63,145 nucleotides of DNA from Actinomycetota bacterium (GCA_004563715.1 SIRX01000057.1:1-63145); one strand, 5' to 3'; numbered from the stretch's first letter, positions 7,836-16,284 are shown. A program made the numbers and translations. The notes: generated by a model from the sequence alone, not told the origin.

Positions 7836-8926
7836 TGCGCTTCGTGACGCGGGTAAGCGAGGTAGCGGAAGCCGTAGACTGGATAGCCCCGGAGGTCCTG
7901 GCCGAGGAGTGGGACAACGGTGGCCTGCAAGCCGGAGACCCGGACGCGGAGGTGAGCCGGATCCTGGTCGCGCTCACCCCGCTGCCGGAGGTCTTCGACG
8001 AGGCCGAGGCGTCGGGGGCTGACTTCCTGCTGCTCCACCACCCCCTCGTCTTCAAGCCCCTGCGATCCATCGAGACCGGCTCGTACCCGGGAGACCTGCT
8101 GGCGCGGGCGTTACGCAACGGCATCAACGTCTACGCCGCCCACACGAGCTACGACGCCGCCCCGGACGGGGTCTCGGTCGCCCTCGCCCGCACGCTGGGC
8201 CTCTCGGGACCGCTGGGCGTCGTCTCGCCGCGCGGCGCGCTGCGGAAGCTGGTCGTCTTTGTGCCCGAAGAGAACGTGGAGGCGGTCTCCGACGCCCTGA
8301 GCGCGGCGGGAGCCGGCGTGATCGGGGACTATGAAAAATGCACGTTCCGCACCCCGGGGACGGGCACCTTCCTGCCCGGTGAAGCGGCGAGCCCGTACCT
8401 GGGAGAGCAGGGCCGGCTGGAACGGGCGCCGGAGGTGCGCCTGGAGACCGTCGTGCCGGCCCACCTCGCGCGCCGGGCCGCCGCGGCGGCCACCGAAGCC
8501 CATCCCTACGAGGAGACCGCCCTCGACGTCTACCCGGTCGAAGGCCACCCGGAGGGCTGCGGCTACGGCCGGCTCGGACGGCTGCCGCAACCCCTCGCCC
8601 CCGAAGAGCTAACGTGGCGCGTCTCCGAGGCCCTGGGCTTCCCGGCGCGCCTCGTCGCCGACGGCCGTACCGGAGAAGCCATAGAGCGCGTCGCAGTCCT
8701 GGGCGGTTCGGGGGGCTCTTTCGTACCGGAGGCCGCCGCCAGGGGCGCCCGGGCCTACATCACCGGGGACCTCGACTACCACGACGCGTTGCTCGCCGAG
8801 TCCCTGGGCCTCGCGGCTATAGACGCCGGCCACGCGGCGACCGAGCTGCCTTCTCTGGAACCGCTCGCCCAAAAGCTGGCGGAGCTGGTGGACGTGCCGG
8901 TCGCGGTAAGCGGGGTCCGGCGATAG
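7835..8926 (+). CDS. NIF3-like dinuclear metal centre protein
   Basis: A 363-residue NIF3/DUF34 family protein. The N-terminal lobe has EVLAEEWDNGGLQAGDP, FLLLHHPLVFKPL and VYAAHTSYDAAPDGVS with the His residues that bind two metals; the middle insert (residues about 130-235, LVVFVPEENVEAVSDALSAAGAGVIG) is the CutA/PII-like domain found in long members; the C-terminal lobe has VAVLGGSGGSFVPEAAARGARAYITGDLDYHDALLAESLGLAAIDAGHAATE with the remaining ligands. Often labelled GTP cyclohydrolase I type 2, its real reaction is not settled. ATG 7835 gives the usual N-terminus; TACAAT overlaps it, so a leaderless start at the in-frame GTG 7844 is possible. Confidence 0.92.
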   Translation: MRFVTRVSEVAEAVDWIAPEVLAEEWDNGGLQAGDPDAEVSRILVALTPLPEVFDEAEASGADFLLLHHPLVFKPLRSIETGSYPGDLLARALRNGINVYAAHTSYDAAPDGVSVALARTLGLSGPLGVVSPRGALRKLVVFVPEENVEAVSDALSAAGAGVIGDYEKCTFRTPGTGTFLPGEAASPYLGEQGRLERAPEVRLETVVPAHLARRAAAAATEAHPYEETALDVYPVEGHPEGCGYGRLGRLPQPLAPEELTWRVSEALGFPARLVADGRTGEAIERVAVLGGSGGSFVPEAAARGARAYITGDLDYHDALLAESLGLAAIDAGHAATELPSLEPLAQKLAELVDVPVAVSGVRR

Positions 8927-8932
8927 GGGCGG

Positions 8933-9892
8933 TTAGGCCCGCTCCCGCATAAAGCTCTTCAGCTCCTCCCGCGTCGGCAGGGCGCTCATAGCCCCGTAGT
9001 CGGTGCAGGCGAAGGCGCCCCCCGCCGCACCCCGCCGCACCGCCTCCCGCACCGCGGCCTCGTCGTGGAGGTCAGCTTCCCCTTCGGCGAGGTAAGCCAG
9101 CGTGGCGGCGAGAAAGGCGTCGCCCGCCCCGGTCGCGTCCACCACGTTCACCTCGAAAGCCGGAACCCGGCCGCCGAACTCCCGGGAGGCGTAGAAAGCC
9201 CCCTCGGGGCCGAGGCTGACCAGCACCAGCTCCACGCCCCGGTCCAGCAGCGTCTGGGCCGCATCCTCCTCGTCTTCCACGCCGAGCAGCGGCGAGAGCT
9301 CCGCGTCGCTCAGCTTGACGATCCGGGAGAGGTCGAAAAAGGGGTCTACCGCCTCCCGGGCGGCCTCGACGCTCTCCCACAGGTGCTCCCGCAGGTTCAC
9401 GTCGAAGGCCACCGCCACGCCCGCTTCGGAGGCGAGGCTCGCCGCCCTCCGGGTGGCGGACGCCGCCGGGTCCTTTATGAGCGGGATGCTACCGAAGTTG
9501 AAAAACGCCGCCCCGGCGAAGAGGTCTTCGGAGACGTCTTCCGGGTAGAGCAGCTCGTCGGCGGCGGGGTCCGAGCGGTAGAAGGTGAACGACCGGTCGC
9601 CTTCGGCGTCGATCTCCACGAAGGCCAGCGAGGTGCGCGTGGGCGGCTCGCGGCGCCGCACGCCGCCGGTCTGTACCCCCTCGGCCTCCAGCGCCCGCAG
9701 GATAAAGTCCCCGAAGAGGTCGTTGCCGACGCTCCCGATAAACGCCGCCTCGGCCCCGAGCCGGGCGGCGGCCACCGCCACGTTCGCCGGGGCGCCGCCG
9801 GGCCGGGCCGTAAACGGCATCTCGACCGGCGACGAACCCTCGTCCCGGTAGATGTCCGCCACGACCTCGCCCAGACAAACTATCTTCCCCAT
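8933..9892 (-). CDS. PfkB-family sugar kinase (fructokinase-like)
   Basis: A 319-residue ribokinase-fold kinase. It has the N-terminal KIVCLGEVVADIYRD and GGAPANVAVAAARLGAEAAFIGSVGNDLFG blocks and the C-terminal signature VVDATGAGDAFLAATLAYL, whose Asp is the catalytic base and whose GAGD forms the anion hole. RTSLAFVEIDAEGDRSFTFYR matches fructokinases better than ribokinases. It ends seven bases from the convergent NIF3 gene. The next gene upstream on the same strand (about 30 bases) is phosphomannose isomerase, so the pair could feed fructose into fructose-6-phosphate/mannose-6-phosphate metabolism. Fructose as substrate is inferred. Confidence 0.9.
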   Translation of the reverse strand: MGKIVCLGEVVADIYRDEGSSPVEMPFTARPGGAPANVAVAAARLGAEAAFIGSVGNDLFGDFILRALEAEGVQTGGVRRREPPTRTSLAFVEIDAEGDRSFTFYRSDPAADELLYPEDVSEDLFAGAAFFNFGSIPLIKDPAASATRRAASLASEAGVAVAFDVNLREHLWESVEAAREAVDPFFDLSRIVKLSDAELSPLLGVEDEEDAAQTLLDRGVELVLVSLGPEGAFYASREFGGRVPAFEVNVVDATGAGDAFLAATLAYLAEGEADLHDEAAVREAVRRGAAGGAFACTDYGAMSALPTREELKSFMRERA

Positions 9893-9921
9893 GCTCTCCT
9901 CCCCTCGTGTTCAAAGGTCAA

Positions 9922-10986
9922 CTAGACGCCGACTTCTCCGAGGCCCCGGATCTCCTCCTCCGAATATCCCAACTCCTGCAGCGGCGCGACGACGTCCTCT
10001 TCCGGGTCCGGCACGTAGCAGGCTACGAGGCTCGTACCTCCCGCCGGGACTATTCGCACCTCCCCGATAGCCGCCGGCAGGATGCAGGACTCGCCCCGCC
10101 CCAGCGTCTCCGAGCCGCCCGCATACTCCAGCCGGGCTGCGTCCCCCACGTTGGAGAGCGTGAGGCACCGCCGGGGGTGGGTCGGCTCCGTGTATGGCCC
10201 GCCGAGGTCCCAACGCTCCAGGGCGAAGTACGGCCCCGCGCAGCAGAGAGCGCGGCGGTTGGCGCCATGCTCCAGCACGAGCCCGGGGTTCGGGCGCGGC
10301 CGGTAATCCGTCTTCAGCTCGTCCAGGGTGGCCTCGATGTTGGCGTCCCACTCGGCCTCGGGCAGCCGGTTCCCGTAGAGGTCCTCCGGCATCACGAACT
10401 GGCCGAGGTCGGAGGTCTGCTGGACCTCGAAGATCAGAGTGTCCGGCCCGAAGGTGTGGAGTATGCCGCCCGGCACGTAGACGGTGTCGCCCGCCCGTAT
10501 GGGGTGCCGGAACATCACGGCGTCGTAGTCCTGCGCCTTGAAGGCCGCGAACAACTCCTCGCGGGTCGCCTCCTTCCTCACGCCGGCGAGGATGGTGGCG
10601 TCTTCCGCGGCCCAGAGGATGTGCCAGGCCTCGGTCTTGCCGTGCGGCTCACCGTGCTTCTTCCGGGCCGTGGCGTCGTCGGCGTGCAGGTGAACGGGGA
10701 GCATGTGCGAGGCGTCGAGGAACTTCTCCAGCAGCGGGAAGTGCGGCCCGCGCCAGCCCTCCCCGACCAGCGCGTCGGGGAACTCCTCGACGAGGTCGTG
10801 GAGGGTGCGCCCGGCGTAGGGGCCGTTGGTCACGGTGCCGGTGGTCTCGCGGTAGTCGCTGACCTCCCAGGTCTCCGCCACGACGCCCTCGGGCACGCCG
10901 GGCTTGCCGAGGAGGTCCGGGATCAGGCGTTCCCCGAAGGCGTAGGAGCGTACGTGAAAGGTCAGCTTTATCGGGTAGGCGTCCAT
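9922..10986 (-). CDS. manA: Class I mannose-6-phosphate isomerase
   Basis: A 354-residue cupin-type isomerase that interconverts fructose-6-phosphate and mannose-6-phosphate. The zinc site is visible: LPVHLHADDATARKKHGEPHGKTEAWHIL, and farther on VYVPGGILHTFGPDTLIFEVQQTSDLGQ. Length and layout match the short bacterial ManA/YvyI-like type. The frame is open far upstream, but ATG 10986 (MDAYPIKLTFHVRSY) is preceded by GGAAGCGGAGC and gives the family N-terminus, so it is preferred. It lies upstream of the PfkB kinase gene on the same strand and probably supplies mannose-6-phosphate for glycans or compatible solutes; the latter is inference. Confidence 0.92.
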   Translation of the reverse strand: MDAYPIKLTFHVRSYAFGERLIPDLLGKPGVPEGVVAETWEVSDYRETTGTVTNGPYAGRTLHDLVEEFPDALVGEGWRGPHFPLLEKFLDASHMLPVHLHADDATARKKHGEPHGKTEAWHILWAAEDATILAGVRKEATREELFAAFKAQDYDAVMFRHPIRAGDTVYVPGGILHTFGPDTLIFEVQQTSDLGQFVMPEDLYGNRLPEAEWDANIEATLDELKTDYRPRPNPGLVLEHGANRRALCCAGPYFALERWDLGGPYTEPTHPRRCLTLSNVGDAARLEYAGGSETLGRGESCILPAAIGEVRIVPAGGTSLVACYVPDPEEDVVAPLQELGYSEEEIRGLGEVGV

Positions 10987-11121
10987 GCTCCGCTTCCCTT
11001 TCTCGGGCCCGGGAACGCCGGGCCAGCTTTCTTCCCGGCACCAGTATTCCACATTCCAGAAACCGCCGCCCGGTGAAGAACCCTGGCGGCAACCCGGAGC
11101 CTGCGCGGTTAACATCCCCGC

Positions 11122-12726
11122 ATGTCCGGTATCCCGAGAGCGGTACTCTCGATGTCGGCGGCGACGACCGTCTCCCGCCTGACCGGCTACGCGCGGACGA
11201 TGGTCCAGGCCGCGACGCTCGGCACCGGGGCTGTTGCCGGGGCCTACACCCTGGCGAACGCGCTGCCGACCCAGATCTACGAGCTGTTCATGGGCGGGCT
11301 GCTGTCCTCGATACTCGTCCCGCTGCTCGTCGAGCGCCACACGCGCCACGGTGCGGAGGACGCCCGCGGCTTCACCAACGCGCTGCTGACGCTCGTTGTC
11401 CCCCTGCTCGCCGTGGTGGCGGTACTCGGGATAGTCTTCGCCGGGCCCCTGGTGGGGCTCGTCACCGACTGGTCCGCCGCCGGGTCGCTCTCCCCGGAGG
11501 AGGCCCGGCAGCGGACGGAGCTGGCGGTATTGCTGTTCCGGGTCTTTGCGCTCCAGGTTATCTTCTACGGCGTCGGGGCCCTGGCGACCGGGGTTCTAAA
11601 CACCCACCGGCGCTTTTTCCTGCCGACCTTCGCCCCGGTGGTGAACAACCTGGCCGTTATGGCCTCGTTCGGTGGCTACGCGCTGCTGGCCGGACGTAAC
11701 CCGGAGGCGGCGATCTACACGCTCGCGGTAGGCACCACGCTCGGGGTGGCGCTCATGTCCCTGCTCCTGGTCCCCCCAGCCCTGCGGCTCGGGTACAGGC
11801 CCCGGCTACGGCTCGGGCATCCAGCCCTCCGCCCGGCGGCCCGCCTCGCCGCCCCCGTCCTCGTCTTCGTGGCGGCGACGGTCGCCGTCCAGGTCGCCGC
11901 CAACCTGCTGGCCTCCCGCTTCGACGGCGTGGACGAGCTCTACTACGCCTTCGTCGTCTTCCTGCTCCCGTACGGCGTCTTCGTCGTCTCGATAGCGACC
12001 GCCCTGGCCCCGGAACTCTCCGAACGCTACGCCAACGACGACGATCTCGGCTACCGCGCGATCCTCTCCTCCGGCCTCCGGGCGACGGCTTTCGTTACCG
12101 TGCCGGCCCTGGCCGGGCTGGCCGCCCTCACCGCCCCCGTGGTCGGCCTGCTCTACCAGCGCGGCGCGTTCGGCCCCGAAGACACGCAGCTCGTGGCGGC
12201 CGTTCTGGCCGCCTACGCCCTCGGCCTGCCCGGCTACGCGCTCCAGTTCGTGCTGGTCCGGGCTTTCTACGCCCGGCAGAACTCGGTGGTCCCGGCCCTG
12301 CTCAACGCCGGGCTGCCAGTGCTGTTCGTCGGGTTTGCCTACGCGTTCTCGGTGGCCTTTGGCCTCGCGGGCGTGGCGCTCGGGTTCTCCGCCGCCTACA
12401 CGGCGCTCGCCCTGGCCCTGCTCGCCGCTATGCGCCGGGAACTGGGTGGCCTCGGCGGCCGCCGGCTCGCGGGGTCCCTCGCGAAGACCCTGGTTGCCGG
12501 AATGGTACTGTACGGCGTCGCCCGCCTCGGGGTTTATCTGACGGGTACCGGGACCACCACCCTGGGGCGCGCCGTCATCCTCGCCGGGGTAGGCGGGATT
12601 TCCCTCTCCGCCTACCTGGGGGCCGCGCTACTGCTGAGGTCGGAAGAACTGCGCCCGGTCGCCGCGCTGTTGCGCCGGCGAACCGTTCCGGCAGCCGGGG
12701 GGCCACCGGACAAAGAAACCCTGTAG
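11122..12726 (+). CDS. murJ: Lipid II flippase MurJ (MviN family)
   Basis: A 534-residue polytopic membrane protein with about 14 helices. The N-terminus SMSAATTVSRLTGYARTMV and the block LANALPTQIYELFMGGLLSSILVPLL match the MurJ signature (LPN..RELFAEGA.S.AFVP), as do YGVGALATGVLNTHRRFFLPTFAPVVNN and LPYGVFVVSIATALAPELS. MurJ moves lipid II to the outer face of the membrane for peptidoglycan synthesis. It lacks the pseudokinase tail found in mycobacterial MurJ. It is the first gene of a rightward run with two small membrane proteins and a phosphotransferase. The divergent manA lies 135 bases away. Confidence 0.93.
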   Translation: MSGIPRAVLSMSAATTVSRLTGYARTMVQAATLGTGAVAGAYTLANALPTQIYELFMGGLLSSILVPLLVERHTRHGAEDARGFTNALLTLVVPLLAVVAVLGIVFAGPLVGLVTDWSAAGSLSPEEARQRTELAVLLFRVFALQVIFYGVGALATGVLNTHRRFFLPTFAPVVNNLAVMASFGGYALLAGRNPEAAIYTLAVGTTLGVALMSLLLVPPALRLGYRPRLRLGHPALRPAARLAAPVLVFVAATVAVQVAANLLASRFDGVDELYYAFVVFLLPYGVFVVSIATALAPELSERYANDDDLGYRAILSSGLRATAFVTVPALAGLAALTAPVVGLLYQRGAFGPEDTQLVAAVLAAYALGLPGYALQFVLVRAFYARQNSVVPALLNAGLPVLFVGFAYAFSVAFGLAGVALGFSAAYTALALALLAAMRRELGGLGGRRLAGSLAKTLVAGMVLYGVARLGVYLTGTGTTTLGRAVILAGVGGISLSAYLGAALLLRSEELRPVAALLRRRTVPAAGGPPDKETL

Positions 12727-12779
12727 CCGATGCTGCGTATATACAGGTAACGGCGTCGAGAAATCAGGAGGTAGATCCA

Positions 12780-13235
12780 GTGTCCCAAGAGCGCAATTAC
12801 GGCATCGAACCAGAGCCCGGAAGGCCCCCTGTCCAGAGTCCTTCCGGCGGGATGAGCCCCAGCGACGAGAAGACCTGGTCCGTCCTGTCGCACCTCTCCA
12901 TCTTCCTGAACCTGTTCACCGGTTTTCTCGGCCCGGTGGCGGCCTTTATCGTCTGGCTCGTGTACAAGGACCGCTCGCCGCGGGTCGGTTTCCACGCCCT
13001 GCAGTCGTTGTGGTACCAGGTGGCCTGGATCGTCATACTAGTCGTAGGCTGGACTGTCTCGATGGCCCTGACCGTGATCCTGGTCGGCTTTTTGCTGATG
13101 CCGCTGATGGCCATCCTTACCGTCGTACCCTTTGTTCACTCGGCCTACGCTGCCTACAAGGTCAACCAGGGAGTAGATTACCGGTACCTCTGGATAGCGG
13201 ACATGGTCAGCGGTAACCGGGAGATACGTCACTAG
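12780..13235 (+). CDS. DUF4870-type small membrane protein
   Basis: A 151-residue protein. After a Pro-rich N-terminus it reads DEKTWSVLSHLSIFLNLFTGFLGPVAAFIVWLVYKDRSPRVGFHALQSLWYQ, the standard DUF4870 opening, followed by two more helices and a C-terminal WIADMV. The function of the family is unknown; members are common in Gram-positive bacteria and are often linked with stress. The GTG at 12780 follows CAGGAGGTAGATCCA, a strong ribosome site. It lies 53 bases after murJ and one base before the next gene, so it is probably part of an operon. Confidence 0.88.
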   Translation: MSQERNYGIEPEPGRPPVQSPSGGMSPSDEKTWSVLSHLSIFLNLFTGFLGPVAAFIVWLVYKDRSPRVGFHALQSLWYQVAWIVILVVGWTVSMALTVILVGFLLMPLMAILTVVPFVHSAYAAYKVNQGVDYRYLWIADMVSGNREIRH

Positions 13236-13236
13236 C

Positions 13237-13497
13237 ATGGGGCTTTTGAGCTGGATCCTGGTCGGCGTCATAGCCGGTATCTTGGCGAGGTTCATCCTTC
13301 CCGGTAGGGCTCCTGAAGGCGTCGTGGTCACGCCCCTTATAGGTATGGCGGGGGCCGTCGTGGGCGGGTTCGTGATCCGGGTTCTCGGCGGCGCGGGGAC
13401 CACGGGCTTTAACATCTGGTCCATCCTGGTGGCGACGCTCGGAGCGGTGATCCTGCTCGCCATCTACGGATTGTTCGCCGGCCCGCGAAGGGTTTAG
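13237..13497 (+). CDS. GlsB/YeaQ/YmgE stress-response membrane protein
   Basis: An 86-residue protein with three hydrophobic segments. LLSWILVGVIAGILARFILPG, VVVTPLIGMAGAVVGGFVIRVLG and ILVATLGAVILLAIYGLF follow the Gly-rich pattern of the YeaQ/YmgE (transglycosylase-associated) family. Members are small integral membrane proteins induced by stress; no catalytic activity is established. The ATG sits one base after the stop of the DUF4870 gene, arguing for translational coupling. It is 11 bases ahead of the phosphotransferase gene. Confidence 0.88.
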   Translation: MGLLSWILVGVIAGILARFILPGRAPEGVVVTPLIGMAGAVVGGFVIRVLGGAGTTGFNIWSILVATLGAVILLAIYGLFAGPRRV

Positions 13498-13508
13498 GTA
13501 CCGTAGCT

Positions 13509-14507
13509 TTGGAGCGGACGCTGGCCGACAACCCGGCCTTTACCCGCTCCGTACTCGGCACCATGTACCCCACGGAGGTACGCCACAACCTCGACGTTTT
13601 TTGCACGCGGCACCTGGGCTCCGGAGTGAACGAGGTTCTTTTCTTCAACCTGAGCGTGGGGGCCGGTTTCGGACTGCTCCTGCGAGACGGCCGGCGCGTC
13701 TTCCTGAAGGCCCACCCGCCGGAGCGTCCGCAAGAGTACCTGCGGGCCGTCCACAGCGTACAGGCTCACCTGTACAGCCGGGGTTTCCCGGCTCCGAGAC
13801 CGCTGGCCGGCCCCGCGCCCTTCGGGATAGGTCTCGCCTGCGTGGACGAGTTCGTGGACGCCGGCGACCCCCCGGACGGTCACGACCCCCGGACAAGACG
13901 CCTCGCCGCGGTCACGCTCGTGCGCCAGATAGAGCTGGCCGGCGAGGTCGAAGACTTCCGGGGCCTGGAAAAGGGCTGGTCCTGGCCGCCGGCGGGGAGG
14001 CTGTGGCCCCCGCCCCACAACGCCCTCTTCGACTTCGAGGCCACGACTGAAGGGGCGGCCTGGATCGACGACACCGCCGCCCGGGCTAAAGAAGTCGTGG
14101 ACGGCTTCGACGGCCGGGTCATAGCCGGCCACACCGACTGGAGCGTGGACCACCTCCGCCTCGCGGACGGCGAGGTCCGGGTCGTCTACGACTGGGACTC
14201 TTTGAGGCCGGAGAAGGAAGTGGTCGTCGTGGGCATCGCAGCCTCCAACTTCACCTCCACCTGGAGCCTGGGCGTTCCCAACCCTCCGACCCCCGAAGAG
14301 ACCTGGCTGTTCGTGGAGGACTACGAAACGGCCCGGGACGGGCCATTCTCCGGGGCGGAGCGCGACGCCCTCGCCGCGGCGGCGATCTACGCCGCCGCCT
14401 ATATCGCCCGCTGCGAGCACGCCGTAGACCCTGAAGGTGAAAACCTCCGCGGTAGCTTCCGCGAAGCCCTGCCCCGACACACAGACGCCTACCTGCCGTC
14501 TCGTTGA
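13509..14507 (+). CDS. Aminoglycoside phosphotransferase-like kinase
   Basis: A 332-residue protein of the APH/choline kinase fold. Visible landmarks: GFGLLLRDGRRVFLKAHPP (nucleotide-binding strand with the Lys), the catalytic loop VIAGHTDWSVDHLRLADG (Brenner-type HxDW, with His instead of the usual Asn after it), and VRVVYDWDSLRPEK carrying the metal-binding Asp. The substrate is unknown; nothing points to antibiotic resistance. The start is a TTG at 13509, 11 bases after the YeaQ-like gene, inside what looks like a murJ-led operon. The C-terminus ends close to the convergent lexA gene. Confidence 0.82.
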   Translation: MERTLADNPAFTRSVLGTMYPTEVRHNLDVFCTRHLGSGVNEVLFFNLSVGAGFGLLLRDGRRVFLKAHPPERPQEYLRAVHSVQAHLYSRGFPAPRPLAGPAPFGIGLACVDEFVDAGDPPDGHDPRTRRLAAVTLVRQIELAGEVEDFRGLEKGWSWPPAGRLWPPPHNALFDFEATTEGAAWIDDTAARAKEVVDGFDGRVIAGHTDWSVDHLRLADGEVRVVYDWDSLRPEKEVVVVGIAASNFTSTWSLGVPNPPTPEETWLFVEDYETARDGPFSGAERDALAAAAIYAAAYIARCEHAVDPEGENLRGSFREALPRHTDAYLPSR

Positions 14508-14517
14508 CGTCCGCCCG

Positions 14518-15147
14518 CTACGGCCGTCGCGGAGGATGCACGACGTACACGACCTCACCCTGGATACGCACCTCGTCGGCCGCCGCGACGATGTCTTCGT
14601 GCTCCCCGTTCTGGGGCCTGAGCCTCACCCGTTTCCCCTCCCGATAGAGCCTCTTGACGGTCACCTCTTCTCCATCTTTCAGGAGGGCCACGACCACCGT
14701 GCCCTCCGGCGGGTTCTCGTTCTCCTCCACCACGAGCAGGTCGCCATCCTCTATACCGGCCCCGCTCATGCTTTGGCCCACCACCCGCAGCACGTAGCGG
14801 CTCTCGCCGGAAAAGAGCTGCCCGGTGATGGAATAGGCCTCGTCATCTACCGGAACGGCCTCCAAACCCCTCCCGGCCGCGATCCTCCCCAGCATGGGAA
14901 CCCGTCCTGCGGCTTGCCACCCTTTCTCCGTGAGCCTCACCGGCCGGCGCTTGCGGCTGGGCGCCGCTTTACGCTCTATGTATCCCTCGGCCTGCAATAC
15001 CCGCAGGTGATGGTGGATGGTCTGGGAGCTTTTCAGGCCGACAGCCTCCCCGATCTCCCTCTCCGCAGGCACCTCCTCCCCGTCCCCGATCGCCCGGGCG
15101 AGAACCTCCAGTATCTTCGCCCTTCTAGGATGTAGTCCCTCGGCCAC
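14518..15147 (-). CDS. lexA: SOS repressor LexA
   Basis: A 209-residue repressor/protease. The N-terminal winged helix reads PAEREIGEAVGLKSSQTIHHHLRVLQAEGYIERK. The self-cleavage Ala-Gly is in MLGRIAAGRGLEAVPVD, the catalytic Ser in LRVVGQSMSGAGIEDGDLLVV and the catalytic Lys in VVVALLKDGEEVTVKRLYREG; spacing is normal for LexA. It represses DNA-damage genes until RecA filaments trigger cleavage. A TTGACA-17-TAGGGT promoter lies upstream at 15180-15208 and is overlapped by a perfect palindrome, which fits autorepression. It ends 10 bases from the convergent phosphotransferase gene. Confidence 0.95.
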   Translation of the reverse strand: MAEGLHPRRAKILEVLARAIGDGEEVPAEREIGEAVGLKSSQTIHHHLRVLQAEGYIERKAAPSRKRRPVRLTEKGWQAAGRVPMLGRIAAGRGLEAVPVDDEAYSITGQLFSGESRYVLRVVGQSMSGAGIEDGDLLVVEENENPPEGTVVVALLKDGEEVTVKRLYREGKRVRLRPQNGEHEDIVAAADEVRIQGEVVYVVHPPRRP

Positions 15148-15179
15148 CTGTACGGAACCTCCACGGCTTTCTGCGCAAA

Positions 15180-15208
15180 ACCCTAGCGCAAACCTCCACC
15201 TATGTCAA
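15180..15208 (-). promoter_or_regulatory. lexA promoter
   Basis: Read leftwards, TTGACA (15208-15203), a 17-base spacer and TAGGGT (15185-15180) form a good housekeeping promoter that would start lexA transcription near 15172, about 25 bases before its ATG. Confidence 0.7.
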
Positions 15209-15220
15209 GCAATTGCTTGA
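15205..15220. promoter_or_regulatory. Perfect 16-base palindrome, candidate LexA operator
   Basis: TCAAGCAATTGCTTGA is a perfect inverted repeat. Its outer TTGA on each side coincides with the -35 box of the leftward lexA promoter and of a rightward promoter. It does not match the GAAC-N4-GTTC box usual in Gram-positive bacteria, so its identity as a LexA site is inferred from position and symmetry only. Confidence 0.6.
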
Positions 15221-15246
15221 TTAGGGTACTGGAAGGAATGTACAGT
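15217..15246 (+). promoter_or_regulatory. Rightward promoter divergent from lexA
   Basis: TTGATT (15217-15222), an 18-base spacer and TACAGT (15241-15246). Initiation near 15253 would place the ATG at 15254 at the very 5' end of the transcript. Confidence 0.5.
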
Positions 15247-15253
15247 AAACAAG

Positions 15254-15382
15254 ATGGAGGATCCAGAGGAAGAGGGGCGTCCCGTCCCCTGCCCCATTCG
15301 AGACCGAGGCGGTGACCAGCCAGCAGCGGTCCCCGGCAGGCTGGAGCCGAACGGAAGCGTCCGTCCGGGCCACGGGGCATAG
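15254..15382 (+). CDS. Possible leaderless 42-residue protein under the lexA-region palindrome
   Basis: ATG 15254 lies eight bases after the -10 box TACAGT, so a transcript from that promoter would be leaderless. The product, starting MEDPEEEGRPVPCPIRDRGG, is acidic at the N-terminus, Pro/Gly-rich and without a membrane segment; I recognise no family. The gap between it and the next start (15545) has no other gene. Small SOS-induced cell-division inhibitors are often encoded beside lexA in other bacteria, but those known have a membrane helix, which this lacks. It could instead be non-coding leader for the 15545 gene. Confidence 0.3.
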   Translation: MEDPEEEGRPVPCPIRDRGGDQPAAVPGRLEPNGSVRPGHGA

Positions 15383-15544
15383 CGGGCGGGATGTTTCTTC
15401 TCGACCCCGGGTTCGAGATGCCCTTCCGGAAGCAGGAGGAGAAGGTTTTGCCATTAGAGCACCGGAACGCCGTGGATGTATCCGGGTGGGTACCGGGCTT
15501 ACTCTCCGGGCGCGGAGGCCCGGCGAAAACGAGGTTCGGCAAGC

Positions 15545-16213
15545 TTGGATAACGTTCTGACACAGGTTGCGACCGCGGCGGCGTCGCTGTTGGCGCTCGG
15601 GCTGTCCGCGCTCAACCTCTACCTCCAGCGAAAAGACCGGAGGCCGCGGCTTGGGATCCGGGTCCGCTACGAGTACCGGGCGGGGGGCGCTGGAAGCGCG
15701 GCGGCGGAGGAGGCCGCTTCGCCGAGGATATACGACGCCTCACAAGAAAGCCTCTACCTGCTGCTAGGAGACTTTCTGAGGGAGCACGGCCTCGAGTACC
15801 CGCAGGGAACACCGCTGGTGCGCTTCGCCCTCTCCAACGGAGGCCAGAGGCCCGTGTATCTCGACGGGCTCAGGATCACGCTCCAGCAAAACCGGCTCCG
15901 GCCCGGGACCCGCCTGGTGCTCGACCCGCTGGAGCGGAGGGTTGTACCGATACGGCTCGCCGGGGAAGCCGGCGGCATTCTCGGCCACGATCCGGCCTCC
16001 GGAAGGCCCGTCGAGCTGCTGCCCGGAGACGGCGTCGGCTACAAGTTCGGGCTCATCCGCCTGGCCAACATCCTCAAGCACGAAGGCCACACGGGCAACG
16101 TCCGGCTCGTACTGGAGGCCGTGGACCGGATGGGAAATACCTACCAGCAGCCCTTTGAAGTCAACACCGACCTATGGGCCTACCCGGACGAGCCTCTGCG
16201 AAATGCAGGTTAG
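15545..16213 (+). CDS. Hypothetical protein with one N-terminal membrane anchor
   Basis: A 222-residue protein: one hydrophobic helix close to the start (VATAAASLLALGLSALNLYL), a basic stop-transfer QRKDRRPR, then a soluble domain with alternating hydrophobics (RLGIRVRYEYR, VRFALSNGGQRPVYLDGLRITL, RLVLDPLERRVVPIRLAG, VRLVLEAVDRMGNTYQQPFEV), which reads like a beta-sandwich. No family recognised. The TTG at 15545 follows GAGG at about ten bases and keeps the anchor at the N-terminus; the frame is open further upstream. It is the first clear gene downstream of the promoter divergent from lexA, so it might be damage-regulated. Confidence 0.7.
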   Translation: MDNVLTQVATAAASLLALGLSALNLYLQRKDRRPRLGIRVRYEYRAGGAGSAAAEEAASPRIYDASQESLYLLLGDFLREHGLEYPQGTPLVRFALSNGGQRPVYLDGLRITLQQNRLRPGTRLVLDPLERRVVPIRLAGEAGGILGHDPASGRPVELLPGDGVGYKFGLIRLANILKHEGHTGNVRLVLEAVDRMGNTYQQPFEVNTDLWAYPDEPLRNAG

Positions 16214-16284
16214 GGTCCGTGCGGCGTTGGACACCAGGTCGGGCCCCACAAGCCCGAGGTTCTCCCAACACGGCGCGGTAGCAC

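Noticed and set aside
9010-9050. Repeated CCGCCGCACC units in the sugar kinase gene
   Set aside because: Codon-level repetition of Ala/Arg codons within a conserved protein, not a mobile or regulatory repeat.
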